Virus record (IMG/VR): IMGVR_UViG_3300030117_002182
Coordinates: 1 to 37,117 of that record
Strand: one strand, 5' to 3'
Length of the DNA: 37,117 nt
DNA from: a virus
The stretch's first letter is position 1. Every line of letters starts with the position of its first letter. The translations under genes and the position numbers were made by a program. Positions 8,401 through 17,036 of the stretch are shown here, piece after piece. The notes under the pieces are model-generated. The model had not been told where the DNA came from, searched no databases, and saw only the letters and a list, made by a program, of their open reading frames with translations.

Positions 8401-11400
8401 CGCTATTGTTTCTAATTTAGTAGTATATTCTAAAGTTTTACCCGCTTTAGCAACTAGCATTTCAGCTTTTATATTAGGTGCGTTTTGAAACTCTTTATAA
8501 AGCTCTTCTCCTATCTTTTTTAAGTCTTTATTAGATATTTTATGCTTGTGATGTAAAGAACCAAAATGATCTACAATTGTTTTTACAACAGCTAAACTAC
8601 GGTCGCCTGCTAGTAGTTTTCTATTTTCATGCAAAGCAGAAATAAATCTTTCAGTTTTCATTTCATTTATAAAGAACTGTTGATCTTTTACGTCTTGCGT
8701 AGCTAGTTTTTCAGAGAACAGTTTAGAAGCACCACCTGTTAATCTACCTATAATTTGTCCTTCCGCAAGCTTTACAGCTAACTCAGGTTTGTTTTTATAA
8801 TTTTCTTTAATCCACTCAACCCCTCTTTTAGCAACAAGATTACGACCAAGAGCCTCTTGAAGAAATCTATTTATATTTAATTTTTCGCTAGCTGATAATC
8901 CTTTCTTTTGTTGGTATCTTTCTACAGCAATAAAACCATCTCCTGTTTCATTAGGTATTCTTTCTTTTATTATTTCAATACCAAGTTTTTCTAAAACAGA
9001 ATTTTTGTTAAATGGTAGTTTTTCTTGTATAGTTATAGAAGAACCTGTAGCATCGTCTGTAGTTCTTTTTGTTTCTTTATAGAATAATTTTAATAACTCC
9101 GCTCTAATCTGTATAGAACGACCTTCCCCTCCTTTAACTCCCTTCTCAGCCTTTACACCAGACATTAAAACTTGATTAGTTTCACCCATTAGTTTGTATA
9201 ACACATCTATTCTTTCACCAATAAATTGTGTTTTTTGTTTAGGGCTTTTACCAGCTATATTATCAATAATATTTTTACTTAAAGCGGTAAATATAACGTG
9301 AGGTTTTTCGCCTCCAAACACCGCCCAAAAGTCTCTAATGTTTGTATAATTAAGTCCTGCAACTTGTTCTGCTGTCAACTTATTAAAACCTTCGTTTATT
9401 TGTTTATAAACCTCTTGTTGCTTTTTAACGTCTACAACTTCTTCTCTTATACCGGTTTTTTCATTAATTTTTGTTTTTCCAGTAGTAAACAATGTGTTTT
9501 CCCAGTTCACACGATTAGCACCCTCACCTCTTTGGTCTATAAGATCAAAGTCTCTTTGAAAAGTAGCTTTTGTTTCTGTGTCTGCTTTACCAATTTCAGC
9601 CTTTCCTTTTACCTGTCCTTTTAATAAAGACTTTAACACTGTACCGTACTTAATAGGTAAACCTGTCTGTTTACTTTGTAAATAAGCGCCAAACTCAGGG
9701 TTCTTTTTTGGATTATAATTTTTTATTAATTTTAAAGCCTCTAAAGTATATTCTTGTACAAAACTTTCGTTAGAAGGAACTTGATCTTTAGGAACGTTTT
9801 TATCTTTTAGGGCAGTCTTCTGTGCTGCACCAGATAGTTTATTTATAATCCCTATATTGTTATTTAACAAATTTGTTATTATAGCATCCTTAACAGTACC
9901 TTCTGGAAGATCTTTTATTCTACTAACTTTGTTTTGTTTTAACAACTCTTTTACTGTTGTTGTTATTCTAGTGTTTTCACTAGCTATATCCTCGTTAGAT
10001 CTATTTTCTTCGTAACCAATCTTACCATCTTTTCTTTTTGTTACTTGTTCTGCTAGGTTTTTCTGCGCTTTAATTTCTTGTACATTATTTTTAAATTCAG
10101 TTTCTGCTTTTTTATTTTCCCATTTTCCACCTTTAAAATAATTTGAAGCTAACTCTTTGTTTCTTTCTACAAGTCTATTTACTTCGACGCTAGATTCCAA
10201 CCTTACAACGGGAGCGCCTTCTGTTCTTAAAGCGTTATTCCAAGCGTCTCTTAACACTTTGGTGTCCTCTGTTTTTCTTACGTCTATAACGTCGCTCAAA
10301 TGCTCTAATACTTTTACGTGGTTTTTACCTTTACCCACCGCTTGTATATAATCTCCGAAAAACTTAACTATATCAGACTCTACTTTTAAATCGTAAGTAT
10401 GTCCAGTTTCTTTACCAAGGGTATTATTAAGTAGTTTTTTAAATTGACCAAAAGCATTTGATTCTTTTAATGCAGAATAATGTTTCACATCAGCTAACGC
10501 CTCTGCAATATAACTAAACATTTCCCATTCTGATATTCTAGCGTTTTCCCAAGGCCTATCAAATGTGTCCCACTTTCCATTTCTTTCTACCATTTCGTCA
10601 AAAAGCGAATACTCTTTACCATCTCTTACACCAAGTTTTATTTTTTTCGCTATGTTACCCATGGCGGTTACAAACTCAGATTTAAATCTAGCGTTTTCTC
10701 CAAATAAAATTTTCATATCAGAGTGACCAACCTCGTGAGGCATAACACCTAATGATATTTGGTCAACATTAAATTTCATTTTTATTTTTTTCATGTCGAC
10801 CTTACCGTCTTTACCTACGCCATATTGCTCATAAGCTCTATTGTTCTCACCCATTGTTCTATTGTTACCCCATTCTACAGTAAGATCAATACCTCTTTTT
10901 TTGTAAAGCGCTATGGTATTTTTCATCGCATTCTCTAATATCATTTGACCTTTTATAGGGTCATTTAAATCATATTTACCTCTAGCTCTTTGATACATGT
11001 TTTCAAACATTTGGTACGTTTCCATGTACTTTGTTTGTAAATCTTTTTTTCTTTGTATTTCGTTTTTAGGGTCTCCTTTTTTAAATTGCAACTCTGGTCT
11101 ACCAACAGTTTGCCCGTAAGTATTATTTTTACTTAATTCAAATTGCTTGTTGTTAACGTATAGTTTTGCATATAACTCAGGTGAAACTTTACTTTCTTTA
11201 CCCGTGTTTTTGTTTTTAATAGTTACAAAAGGATCTTTATAAAACATTTTGTCAAAAGCCTCGTTCTTAGCCGCTTCCATTTCTGACAAAGTTCTAAAAT
11301 CATTAAACCATCTATATTTACCAGACGGAAGTTTTGTAGGAAACATGTGGTGTGATAATCCAAACGCAACACCAACCATATAATTAGAAATTAACCTTTT

Positions 11401-14295
11401 TGTAGGGTCGCTAAACTCACCATAAGCCTCATCCATATAATCAGCAAAAGCTTCGTTTTGTCCCAGTATATCTTGCGTAAGTGTTTTTGTTATTTCACCT
11501 ATTTCACTACCAACAACAAAGCTAGTCGGTCCTTTAAATGATAAATTATAAGCTATATTAAGCCTTGAAGCATTGTCTGCTAACCATTTCGGCGTGTTTT
11601 GTGGGCCAAAAGTTTTAACCACACCCGCTTCAGTTATTTGTCCAAGTACTGGTGCTAACGCTTGTCCAGCAAATCCAAATCCAAAACCTGTAGAAAAAGC
11701 ATCTAGTCTATGACCCGAAGAAGAAGGTAAAGCTGCAAACTTAACACCCTCTATAACGGACTCTGTTAGCAACGACACCGCTTTGCCTTGAAAGTTATTA
11801 ACTTTCGTAAAGTTATACATGTTTTTATACTGATTAACATTTAACCCTGTTTGACTTGCTCTTTGAATCATTCCCGCCTCAGTCATTATTCTTCTACCAT
11901 TAGAATATTTTGATGCCTTGGCGTATGTAAGCATTTCGTTCAAACTTTTAGTACCGCTTTTAAAAAGTTTTGCAGTCCTTAAACCCGCTGTAACTTTGTT
12001 GGCAAAAGCAAACTCTAATAATATACCAACGCTACCAGCCCCACCTTCTACAAACTGTTCCCAAGTAGTTCTATCTAAATCAACTTTTTGATCTAAAGTT
12101 AATGGAAGACCAGCGTTAGACATGAATTGTGGTGCTAAGTCAACCACATCTCTTTCTGTATAACCCCAAGTTTCTTGATATATTTTATCTTTACCAAATA
12201 TCATACCTAAAGAATTAACAACCATCGCACCTGCTTGCTCTGATAAATTTCTACCTTCTTTAGTTCCCCAAGTAGAGACTACATCTCTATTTAATAAAAA
12301 CAACTCTTTACCAACCGTGTGTTCGTCTATGGTAAAATTGTATCTATTTCTTACGCTTTCTATATAATCAGTTGCTTCCTTTCCTTCCAAATATTTACCC
12401 TCTGGAGTAGTTAAGCTATTTATAGATTCAAAGTCAACCCTGTCTTCTAACGTTAACTCTTTTGATACTTTTGCAAAGAAATTAGAATTAAACTCTTGTC
12501 GTAAAATTTCTCGTAAAGATACAGTTTTAGATTTTATTTCGTCTACCCCACTTCTTGTTATTTCAACGTCTACTTTTTGGTCAAGAAATTTTTCCATACC
12601 AAAAAGATTTGCAACTCCTTGCTCGTAGTAATTTTGTAGTTTTTGAAGATCAGTTTGTTTGTCTCCAGTTAAAGTTCCTAAAAAGTTGTTTTCGAGTATT
12701 TTTTTGTTATCTTCATTGTAAATAGCATCTGGATTTTGTTCTTGAAAATACTCTATCTCTTCCGCTGGTACCTGTAATCTTTGCCCGTTTTCGCCAATAA
12801 ACTCTACAAACTTTGGAGCGTTAGCTTGTGCTGTTTGTTTTTGTTTTAATATTTTCGCTCTATCTTCCTCACTTAAATTTGGTTGCATTAACAATAAGTT
12901 TGAAAGTGCGATAATATTTAAATCAGTGTTACCAAACGTATTAACGGCGTCCATATTCCAAAGATCCATAAATTCTTTAAAAGATTTCACCTCTGTCCCT
13001 ATACCGTAGGTTTTGTCTACAACCTTACCCTCAACATAGTTGGCCCCTTCTCCAAAATATTCAGTTACACTTTTTTCCATTTTGGCCATTATTTCAGACC
13101 CTATACCGTTAATTTCTTTTATAAAACTTTCGCTAACCTTAAGCTCTAAAACTTCTTTTAGTAAAAGTTTCATTTGATCCTCAGATAAGTCATCGTACTT
13201 TTGTCTAAGACTAGTTTCTTCATCAAACCAAAACCAACCTTCATCTATACCCATATCTTCAAAAACTGTTTCAACAAAATCCTTACCCTTTTTTGTGTCT
13301 AAAGAACCATGTTTATCTGCTAACTCATACCAGTTAATAGTACTAAGCCTACCTTCAGAGAAAAAATTTGTTTCGTATTTGTCTTTTTCAAGATACTTCT
13401 TTTTTATCTCTTCTTTAAACGACATTTCTTGGTTTAAAGTCTCACTGTCTTTTTGTAAGTTTCTTAATACAAAGTTGTAAATTTCGTCATGTACTTTTTT
13501 ACCTTTATCTAAATTAAAAGTCCTTTCTACGCCGTGGTTGTTTTTTATTTTTATAAAATCAACACCCATCTTTGTCGGTATACTAACCTCAAAACCGGGA
13601 GCACTCTCAAAAGCCTCTTCTAACTCATCCTTTATATCGTCTTCATCAAAAAGATCTCTTTCTGTTACTGGATTATCAAGTCTAGCTTTTACGTTATCAG
13701 CAAGGGTTTGTACTTCTTTATCAGGGTTTAGCTCTCCAGTAAGTCCAAATGCGTTTATATCTTGTTTTATTTGTGTGAACGAGACTAAATCGTCTTCTGC
13801 CCAACCAGTGTTTTTATATTCTTTTTCAAAAGTTACGTTGCCGTTTTTATCAGTTATGACCATTGTTAAAGGACCAACATAAGCGCCATCAACGTCAGAT
13901 TTAAAAGAAATATGGTCGTATTGCGAATATAAATTATTTAAATGATCTACAGTTTTATCTCTATAAACAGAATGATCGAATAAATGCTCGCCAAAAGATA
14001 CGTTTTTCTTACCCCACCAATTTTCATTTGAGTAATCAGCTAAAAACTCATCATTAGTAGGTTGTTGTATTCTATTTGACTTATTCAAGCTGTTTATCTG
14101 TGGCGAACTCAAATTAGGTTTGTACCTTTGTATATTATCTCTTTTCTCTCTATCAGAGTAATTAAAATAAATATTGGTATCACGAGACAAGCCTCTAGCC
14201 TCAAGATAATCTTCAAAAGTTATGTCAGTACCTTTGATAGCTTCTTCTATTTCTTCAGTACTGTATATAAATCCGCTACTGTCAATATAATTCAT
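2479..14295 (-). CDS. Giant 3938-residue polyvalent virion/ejection protein with zincin-like, HAD and nested kinase domains
   Basis: One uninterrupted frame of 11.8 kb. It follows two smaller helical genes, matching the T7 gp14-gp15-gp16 ejection order, so it is probably packaged and injected with the DNA. Features seen: hydrophobic stretches around 755-800 and 890-980; a zinc-peptidase-like HEVGH (1187-1191) with an acidic helix EMFSYIAEALAD about 70 residues later; HAD motif I D2370-F-D2372-D-T2374; a P-loop kinase with Walker A GGAGSGKSS (2404-2412), a Walker B-like VVVDGTGG and an Arg-rich lid RNRNRKERS; then the rest of the HAD (T2648-A-R-P, K2685, A-D2704-D2705). Further on are a conserved W2923-C-I region, MORN-like YxxDGxxY repeats near 3045-3095, and a helical C-terminus (about 3450-3938) like those of other phage polyvalent proteins. 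No RNA polymerase DxDGD motif is seen. Confidence 0.9.
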   Translation of the reverse strand: MNYIDSSGFIYSTEEIEEAIKGTDITFEDYLEARGLSRDTNIYFNYSDREKRDNIQRYKPNLSSPQINSLNKSNRIQQPTNDEFLADYSNENWWGKKNVSFGEHLFDHSVYRDKTVDHLNNLYSQYDHISFKSDVDGAYVGPLTMVITDKNGNVTFEKEYKNTGWAEDDLVSFTQIKQDINAFGLTGELNPDKEVQTLADNVKARLDNPVTERDLFDEDDIKDELEEAFESAPGFEVSIPTKMGVDFIKIKNNHGVERTFNLDKGKKVHDEIYNFVLRNLQKDSETLNQEMSFKEEIKKKYLEKDKYETNFFSEGRLSTINWYELADKHGSLDTKKGKDFVETVFEDMGIDEGWFWFDEETSLRQKYDDLSEDQMKLLLKEVLELKVSESFIKEINGIGSEIMAKMEKSVTEYFGEGANYVEGKVVDKTYGIGTEVKSFKEFMDLWNMDAVNTFGNTDLNIIALSNLLLMQPNLSEEDRAKILKQKQTAQANAPKFVEFIGENGQRLQVPAEEIEYFQEQNPDAIYNEDNKKILENNFLGTLTGDKQTDLQKLQNYYEQGVANLFGMEKFLDQKVDVEITRSGVDEIKSKTVSLREILRQEFNSNFFAKVSKELTLEDRVDFESINSLTTPEGKYLEGKEATDYIESVRNRYNFTIDEHTVGKELFLLNRDVVSTWGTKEGRNLSEQAGAMVVNSLGMIFGKDKIYQETWGYTERDVVDLAPQFMSNAGLPLTLDQKVDLDRTTWEQFVEGGAGSVGILLEFAFANKVTAGLRTAKLFKSGTKSLNEMLTYAKASKYSNGRRIMTEAGMIQRASQTGLNVNQYKNMYNFTKVNNFQGKAVSLLTESVIEGVKFAALPSSSGHRLDAFSTGFGFGFAGQALAPVLGQITEAGVVKTFGPQNTPKWLADNASRLNIAYNLSFKGPTSFVVGSEIGEITKTLTQDILGQNEAFADYMDEAYGEFSDPTKRLISNYMVGVAFGLSHHMFPTKLPSGKYRWFNDFRTLSEMEAAKNEAFDKMFYKDPFVTIKNKNTGKESKVSPELYAKLYVNNKQFELSKNNTYGQTVGRPELQFKKGDPKNEIQRKKDLQTKYMETYQMFENMYQRARGKYDLNDPIKGQMILENAMKNTIALYKKRGIDLTVEWGNNRTMGENNRAYEQYGVGKDGKVDMKKIKMKFNVDQISLGVMPHEVGHSDMKILFGENARFKSEFVTAMGNIAKKIKLGVRDGKEYSLFDEMVERNGKWDTFDRPWENARISEWEMFSYIAEALADVKHYSALKESNAFGQFKKLLNNTLGKETGHTYDLKVESDIVKFFGDYIQAVGKGKNHVKVLEHLSDVIDVRKTEDTKVLRDAWNNALRTEGAPVVRLESSVEVNRLVERNKELASNYFKGGKWENKKAETEFKNNVQEIKAQKNLAEQVTKRKDGKIGYEENRSNEDIASENTRITTTVKELLKQNKVSRIKDLPEGTVKDAIITNLLNNNIGIINKLSGAAQKTALKDKNVPKDQVPSNESFVQEYTLEALKLIKNYNPKKNPEFGAYLQSKQTGLPIKYGTVLKSLLKGQVKGKAEIGKADTETKATFQRDFDLIDQRGEGANRVNWENTLFTTGKTKINEKTGIREEVVDVKKQQEVYKQINEGFNKLTAEQVAGLNYTNIRDFWAVFGGEKPHVIFTALSKNIIDNIAGKSPKQKTQFIGERIDVLYKLMGETNQVLMSGVKAEKGVKGGEGRSIQIRAELLKLFYKETKRTTDDATGSSITIQEKLPFNKNSVLEKLGIEIIKERIPNETGDGFIAVERYQQKKGLSASEKLNINRFLQEALGRNLVAKRGVEWIKENYKNKPELAVKLAEGQIIGRLTGGASKLFSEKLATQDVKDQQFFINEMKTERFISALHENRKLLAGDRSLAVVKTIVDHFGSLHHKHKISNKDLKKIGEELYKEFQNAPNIKAEMLVAKAGKTLEYTTKLETIAARSGKSKYDVRFEMGTTAGIERGRSVSRNVIREVIREFGAGAEMLFLSGESGGSGLGTFRKMEGSFLGGEVITAEQAMSMQTILRPEFLPLSGNRNALYETKAQFMEMVESVKAELRKEKGYKEKTYKGEPGRGSDLSGLKEQIFKKVIQEGKWVESEINRINEIGSENKKVLIKSIDIIKKLYDKQIIDHNQARTWLETHFSPMRGLGKKSAELALIPNVSAKEMFNLFGNKPTDYVLEHMTPAQYVKARVFDYILNGSSKKKAMDLTLRDYHTTLIPEKLDIMVNELAKKDMPANHLPGMDVMIRYYTMFHSGNFNIGFRNVAFGKNNLLEFYDYHPNLTAKEKANRMLEIGNQYKTTLKALGLEKGLSRLNSENFESIQNIEKALNEGRKAYKEKRGMSTWDFDDTLAMTKSGVRAKIPNPSGKPKPSRKVIFLAGGAGSGKSSVVKNLGLEKQGFKIVNSDISLEWLKKNSGLPENMRDLTREQLSELGRLQAEARKISKRKMMKFKGNAEGVVVDGTGGSYKAMEKLVNEFKQKGYDVSMLFVETSLETALTRNRNRKERSLLDKIVEKNHAAVQGNKEAFINLFGERFMEVKTDNLKQTSPMPKELVRKMNDFVSGYEKIRLDAEQFATEGKSILEKGGEFDFSEFNVVTEGSKGPFFQKALKRAQKYGTKDTYILTARPPESQIPIYEFLKSQGLEIPVENITGLGNSTGEAKALWMLKKFAEGYNDMYFADDAIQNVEAVKDVLKQLDIKYKVQQARRPVKEIDQKVKEQHSVNKLKDVENLSSPDTYNNVLYSKKHRAEYENTIKKYRQDLVKEKLVSKTIDEMFDFIEGLQLPASKKRKYEQLTTKWLATSKIKLPEDNFKIEESIKLAEKYKEDIFSYRNPTEIIEKYAGKTKAKPINPETVKEFNKGTVTNKKYGITEHVVSNTKEGQEAVREALDTHWGENSNPWCITQVKNGKLTEQSWKNWQNYSDGPKSIVFQNGKLLAFKANFQYWDRMDNNTDAPVITIKEGNVTKKVELVPIGKGKVQEFVMETRTVSKDKKTVKTEYHTTRDMGAETVVAGDYMIENRANGQTVKKTEYRPDGTKYNETSFKNGKAVNHKVFDPQGELVAVNMYGKPFGEMTELQVVKEKGDRIEHMGVETKTGIKDYFAEIMFEGKITEVGFQLEGNIKLENLIKTSANGNVRLDLNKVIKADPNVRGLPNNTKLYSENLSKEFNVILEQSKNIGAKKTYSEAKGMMAGKRNKGRFNFWGAEDFAGLTTYAFSGKGKQGEGHKKWFEDKLEVPFGRAYNNIHRRKQQLANDYKALRQEFKDVTSILNETVDGAFTVEQAIRVYNFERAGYEVPGLSKGDLKRLTNFVKKDAKLVSFAENLRTITLLNEGYVKPKEYWLGENITIDMNNVVDKIYRKEALSEFVHNREIIFGKWEGGKLVGPNMNKIEAIHGPRHREALENIIWRMENGTNRTVGADSNTNRWMNWVNNATGTIMFFNQKSAVLQTISSLNYMNGSFNNPIRAGAAFANQKQYWKDFSLIFNSDMLVQRRAGLRINVEAAELISRVGGGEGAFARFRAYLLEKGFIPTKYADSFAIASGGATFYRNSVRKYKKQGFSEKEAELKAWEDFTKITEETQQSSRPDLISMQQASALGRPILAFANTPMQMVRRHKRRIQDIVNNRGNFTSNVLSALYYGVAQTMLFSYLANAMFATDEEENPEHANRQNTRYVNTILDSYLRGWGTAGASVSALKNGVVSAIEESGDKRPDIYKPVVEMINVSPPIGSKVRKIVQSGKTLYYNNDVIKEMGLDIDNPVVMATANVISALTNVPTDRLVMKINNIRDGMMGDYETWERISLFMGLNKYSLGIEDRSPQTKAIEEVEKNIELKKKFEKYGVTTEKEVIRIDKGKDIYKLNKNQQLKILNDLNFTIGKIRELKKEEDRVEAILKRWDKDQDLINKLITKYPKDVEVITY

Positions 14296-14308
14296 ATATA
14301 TATTTAAT

Positions 14309-15862
14309 TTATCTTACGTGTTCTGGTTTGATTTCTTTCTTAAAAATGGTGTTTTCTGTATACAAAGGCTCTAAACTCATCGAATTGAAAAAGTAATACA
14401 TCCCATCTTTTTTAAACATTAAATGCCAGCCTTTAGGAACTTTGTCACCATTAGACGTATTGGTCGTGCCATCAAAGTATTTTACTTGTAATAGTGATTT
14501 TTTAGCTTTCTCAAAATCACTTGCCGATAAAGAGTTCTTAAATGCGTCAGCTTCACCTGAAAAATCAATAGTTTGATAGTTGTCAATAAGTTTTGAGTAT
14601 TTTTTATAATCGCTTACTTCATTCCTTCTTATTCTTTCAGACATTGAGATTGGTGAACTAGAACTATTTTGGTCTTTTTTATCTTGCCATGTTTGCAGTG
14701 CGCTTTCATAAACGTTAACTGATTTTTCATGTATTACATTAGTAAGGGTCTCTACGTTGTAGTTACCGTCTAATATATTTAGTTTCATAACCTCTCTTAT
14801 ACCATCCATTTCTTCCTTGGTTATTTCTACACCACCATCACTATCTTCTTTCATAGCGTTGGCTTTCAATTGCGCTGCTCTACCCGATAGTACTTGATCA
14901 TCTTCAATTAATACGTCAATTAAAGAACTACTATTGCCATCCGCGTCTATAAATCCATTTTTGTCAAACAAATAGTCAACCATGCCCTTTGGATTGCTTT
15001 CGTTTAAATCTTGTAATTTTTGCTGAAGATCAGACTTATAACTGTTAAGAGTAATATCCTCAAGAGTGTTACCATTCATACCGTGTCCTGTTAATGTAGA
15101 CATGTGGTCTTTAGCGAGTTGTGGTTGATTTGGATTTGCGTGGGTCGCGAACTTCATGTCTTCTAAAGCAATTGACCCTGTTGGCGCTAGTTCGATTTCT
15201 TCTGTGTTAGGATTATCAAAACCAAGAACTCCTCCATACGGGCCAACAAAATTAGGTATTTTACTATAGTCAACCATTAACTTACCGTTTTCTTGATATA
15301 ACGCTTTTTCAAGAATTCCGCTAGCAAACAAACTAGAATTATATATTTCTTCGGCAGTGCTTCCACTACTATAACCAACTGTTCTTTCTTTATCAGTGTC
15401 CTTGTTGACAACATAAGAGTTGTTAGCAAGTTGAACTTGATATTCTTTTATAGGTGCAAAGTCTTTAAATTGTTGCGCTAACGACAACGTCTTGTTCATA
15501 GCTTCATCATACATTTTTTGCGCGTTAAGTACTTTTTCGCTATTTGGAAGAAGCATAGCTCTAGGACTATTTAAAATCTTATTAGCATTGTCAAGTTTAT
15601 TTTTTAAATCTGTTATAGCTGGCATTACAATATCAGCGTTCAATGCCTCTGATTGCACGTTGTAAAATAATTGACTAGTCTGCTTTCTAGCTGAGGCTAA
15701 ATTATCAGCTGCTTTCATATAATAACTAATAGCGTATCTACCTATTTGTGAAAGTATATTTTCTCCTTTTTTATCCTGCGTTTTTTTAGCGCCAGCACCA
15801 GCCGCGCCAATTTGATACATAGCGCTAACATCAAGTCCTTGTATTGTGTTTTTCTTTGCCAT
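14309..15862 (-). CDS. Internal virion/ejection protein (second of trio)
   Basis: 517 residues, mostly predicted helix with few aromatics. The N-terminus has an Ala/Gly stretch (IGAAGAGAKK, 18-27), followed by long amphipathic helices (about 36-150) and a region rich in Asn, Ser and Asp. There is no enzyme motif and no signal peptide. It lies between a Q-rich helical protein (15864-16580) and the giant 3938-residue protein, with gaps of 1 and 13 bases. That order of small, medium and very large helical proteins after the tail genes matches the ejection proteins of T7-like podoviruses (gp14, gp15, gp16) and the cargo proteins of crAss-like phages. A role as an inner-core or injected protein is inferred from size, composition and position, not from a recognised domain. 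Confidence 0.72.
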   Translation of the reverse strand: MAKKNTIQGLDVSAMYQIGAAGAGAKKTQDKKGENILSQIGRYAISYYMKAADNLASARKQTSQLFYNVQSEALNADIVMPAITDLKNKLDNANKILNSPRAMLLPNSEKVLNAQKMYDEAMNKTLSLAQQFKDFAPIKEYQVQLANNSYVVNKDTDKERTVGYSSGSTAEEIYNSSLFASGILEKALYQENGKLMVDYSKIPNFVGPYGGVLGFDNPNTEEIELAPTGSIALEDMKFATHANPNQPQLAKDHMSTLTGHGMNGNTLEDITLNSYKSDLQQKLQDLNESNPKGMVDYLFDKNGFIDADGNSSSLIDVLIEDDQVLSGRAAQLKANAMKEDSDGGVEITKEEMDGIREVMKLNILDGNYNVETLTNVIHEKSVNVYESALQTWQDKKDQNSSSSPISMSERIRRNEVSDYKKYSKLIDNYQTIDFSGEADAFKNSLSASDFEKAKKSLLQVKYFDGTTNTSNGDKVPKGWHLMFKKDGMYYFFNSMSLEPLYTENTIFKKEIKPEHVR

Positions 15863-15863
15863 G

Positions 15864-16580
15864 TTAGAATATATTTAATACTTTAGTTAGCCAACCTCTG
15901 TTTTGTTGCTCTTGTTGGTCTTCTCTAGCTATTTGACCAGATAATAACCCTAGTATAGCTTGTTGTTTATTTAAATCTCTACCTAAAGCTTGCTCTGCTC
16001 CCTGCCTCATTTGCATGTCAACTTGAAATTGTCCTTGTGCTTTTTGCATGTCTAGTTGTTGGGCGCTTTGAGCTTTTGCTTGTTGCAATTGACTAGCTTG
16101 TTGTACTCTAGCCGCTTGATTCTGTCTTTCTTGTTCACCTATACCTGCTGCCGCTTGTGCCGAAGATTCTGATAGTTGATTAGCAATAGCTTGCGCGCTT
16201 TGAATTCCGGTTGCTTTAGATTGTTGTAATGTTTGGCTTAAACCTCTTTGTAATGCTCTTTCTTGTAAATCAAATTGTCTTTGGTTTATAGTTAAATCTT
16301 CTGCGGTATTTTCCAAAGAAGCCATACGGTCTGTTAGACCAGCGTAAGGATTAACTAAATCAGCATAGAAGTTTTTAGTTACATCTGTACCCGCCAATTT
16401 ATCAACACCTTGTTGAAATTGATCTTCTAACCGAGTTTTTCCCATGCTACCAATGTCAAAAAGTCCAAGAGTCTGTATATCAAGAATTTTAGAATACACA
16501 TCTGTAGCAGCGTTCCGCGTAAAACTTAACGGTGAGCCTTTTAATTTTTTTAGTTTTAACGGTATAATTTTTTTTGCCAT
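15864..16580 (-). CDS. Q/A-rich helical internal virion protein (first of ejection trio)
   Basis: 238 residues. After a basic start (MAKKIIPLKLKKLKG), a conserved block contains ADLVNPYAGL (residues about 68-77) and ENTAEDLTINQRQFDLQ (about 90-106). The protein then becomes a long Gln/Ala-rich helix or coiled coil to about residue 225. Gln-rich helices after an NPYxGL block are familiar to me from Bacteroidota podovirus structural clusters, where they sit immediately before the large internal proteins. It is probably an ejected or core protein analogous to T7 gp14. It has no catalytic motif. A 40-base A/T-only leader without a Shine-Dalgarno sequence precedes the ATG. Confidence 0.75.
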   Translation of the reverse strand: MAKKIIPLKLKKLKGSPLSFTRNAATDVYSKILDIQTLGLFDIGSMGKTRLEDQFQQGVDKLAGTDVTKNFYADLVNPYAGLTDRMASLENTAEDLTINQRQFDLQERALQRGLSQTLQQSKATGIQSAQAIANQLSESSAQAAAGIGEQERQNQAARVQQASQLQQAKAQSAQQLDMQKAQGQFQVDMQMRQGAEQALGRDLNKQQAILGLLSGQIAREDQQEQQNRGWLTKVLNIF

Positions 16581-16620
16581 AATATTACATTTGTTTATAT
16601 ATAGTTACACTTTTTGTCAT

Positions 16621-17034
16621 TTATTTACTACTTTCACTTATGTTAGAAGATACCGCAAACAGTTTAGCCTTTTCATTAGAGTTATTCACCATAGTTACTT
16701 CAGCGTAGTAGCCCAAAACGGAAGACGTATTAGCGGCATTATCTTTTGAAAACATAATAAAATCACCCTCATTAGGTAAATGATCATCACAGTCAATATT
16801 CTGCGTGCAATCAAACACACAAACTATACTGTTATTAGCTTGAATTATATCATGTACTAAGCCAATAAAAACTATATTGCTTGAATTAAATTGAAATATA
16901 GTTCCAGGCTGCGTACCATTTGTCGGTGTCGTTGGAATCGTTGCTCCAGTATTTACGTAATAAACACTATCTCCTTTTTGTAAAGATACGTTTATTGGGT
17001 TGTTAAAAAATAATTGTGTGTGAAAAGTAGGCAT
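16621..17034 (-). CDS. Conserved virion protein with MFSKDN...LGYYAEV motif
   Basis: 137 residues, predicted all-beta. The first part holds PINVSLQKGDSVYYV; the C-terminal half holds GDFIMFSKDNAANTSSVLG, YYAEV, NNSNEKAKLFAV and ends in SESSK. This run of short motifs is one I recall from a very large number of uncultured aquatic phage genomes, always next to tail genes. That makes it a reliable family marker without a known function. Three cysteines lie in the middle (VCVFDC, DCDD). It starts two bases after the stop of the preceding structural gene, so the two are probably coupled. A tail-fibre adaptor or baseplate/tail-tip role is possible, but I see no proof of it. Confidence 0.75.
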   Translation of the reverse strand: MPTFHTQLFFNNPINVSLQKGDSVYYVNTGATIPTTPTNGTQPGTIFQFNSSNIVFIGLVHDIIQANNSIVCVFDCTQNIDCDDHLPNEGDFIMFSKDNAANTSSVLGYYAEVTMVNNSNEKAKLFAVSSNISESSK

Positions 17035-17036
17035 AA

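Noticed and set aside
9640-9760. Segment EALKLIKNYNPKKNPEFGAY in the giant protein, resembling sigma-70 region 2
   Set aside because: The resemblance is limited to about 25 residues; no region 2.4 or region 4 DNA-binding motif follows, so a sigma-factor domain cannot be supported.
2546-14000. Many plus-strand open frames of 60-116 codons opposite the giant gene
   Set aside because: Their products are low-complexity (Ser, Phe, Leu, Ile rich), show no family motifs, and lie wholly inside strongly motif-bearing minus-strand genes; they are antisense shadows.
2479-14295. Possibility that the giant protein carries an RNA polymerase, as large proteins of some crAss-like phages do
   Set aside because: The only DxD-rich site (DFDDTLA) is followed by other HAD motifs (TARP, K, ADD), and no DFDGD-type polymerase motif was found.
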